NCBI GenBank assembly: GCA_937895775.1
Contig: CALBLD010000286.1
Coordinates: 1-7,142, forward strand
Direction: 5' to 3'
From: an uncultured Clostridia bacterium
Lineage (GTDB): Bacteria; Bacillota; Clostridia; Oscillospirales; CAG-272
Length of the DNA: 7,142 nt
The first letter of the stretch is position 1. Each line of letters begins with the position of its first letter. A model generated the notes under the pieces. It was not told the DNA's origin. It saw only the letters and a list, made by a program, of their open reading frames with translations, and did not search any database. Shown here piece by piece: positions 7,067 through 7,142 of the stretch. The translations under genes were made by a program, and so were the position numbers.

Positions 7067-7142
7067 ATGAAACTGACCATCGGTACGCAGAAAAAGCATG
7101 AAATATCAAGATATATCTTCATGCAGTTCATGGAGCCGCTCG
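7067..7142 (+). CDS. Start of a probable GH51-type alpha-L-arabinofuranosidase (cut by window edge)
   Basis: Only the first 25 codons are visible. GGAGG (7055-7059) lies 7 nt before the ATG, so this is a well-marked start, 22 nt after the proC stop with no terminator between. The residues HEISRYIFMQFMEPL resemble the conserved opening of GH51 arabinofuranosidases, where an (H)xIsxyiyGqFiEhlG-like segment forms the first barrel strand. The match comes from memory on a very short segment, so a related glycoside hydrolase or another protein is possible. If it is right, the product would release arabinose from plant polysaccharides. The visible end has no secretion signal, which suggests a cytoplasmic enzyme. 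It may be cotranscribed with proBAC, although no functional link to proline is evident. Confidence 0.5.
   Translation, partial: MKLTIGTQKKHEISRYIFMQFMEPL

Overview
The window looks like a piece of a bacterial chromosome from the Firmicutes, most likely an uncultured gut-type Clostridia (Oscillospirales/Ruminococcaceae-like). This assignment is inference. It rests on strong AGGAGG-type ribosome binding sites, a short glutamate 5-kinase without a PUA domain, a small stand-alone FeoA next to FeoB, and a large secreted protein with the SH3b / bacterial Ig / Listeria-Bacteroides-repeat architecture common in that group. I saw no tRNA, rRNA, CRISPR array, insertion sequence or phage gene.

Layout. 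Positions 1-976 carry the minus-strand ferrous-iron uptake genes feoA and feoB; feoB runs off the left edge after its GTPase domain and first membrane helix. Positions 977-1140 are a divergent intergenic region with a good plus-strand promoter (TTGCAA, 17 bp, extended -10 TAAAAT) and an imperfect 37-bp dyad that overlaps its -35 box. Positions 1141-4137 encode a 998-residue exported multidomain protein. It has a propeller-like N-terminal region, a Cys/His peptidase- or amidase-like domain preceded by a cysteine cluster, SH3b, two Ig-like domains, a Flg_new repeat and an unassigned C-terminal domain. Positions 4174-7044 hold a proline biosynthesis operon, proB-proA-proC. From 7067 a further gene begins and is cut by the right edge; its first 25 residues resemble the start of a GH51-type alpha-L-arabinofuranosidase.

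How the genes work together. ProB (glutamate 5-kinase), ProA (gamma-glutamyl phosphate reductase) and ProC (pyrroline-5-carboxylate reductase) are the three steps from glutamate to proline. proB and proA overlap and the other junctions are tight, so the genes are probably cotranscribed. The notable defect is in proB: its first 36 or so codons and the rest of the gene lie in different frames, with the break at about 4276-4284. proA and proC are intact, so this is either a recent mutation, a sequence error, or (less likely) recoding.

The most interesting items are the proB break, the large surface protein with its unassigned parts, and the dyad between the iron-uptake operon and the surface-protein gene. 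I see no clear evidence of a wholly new multigene system here.
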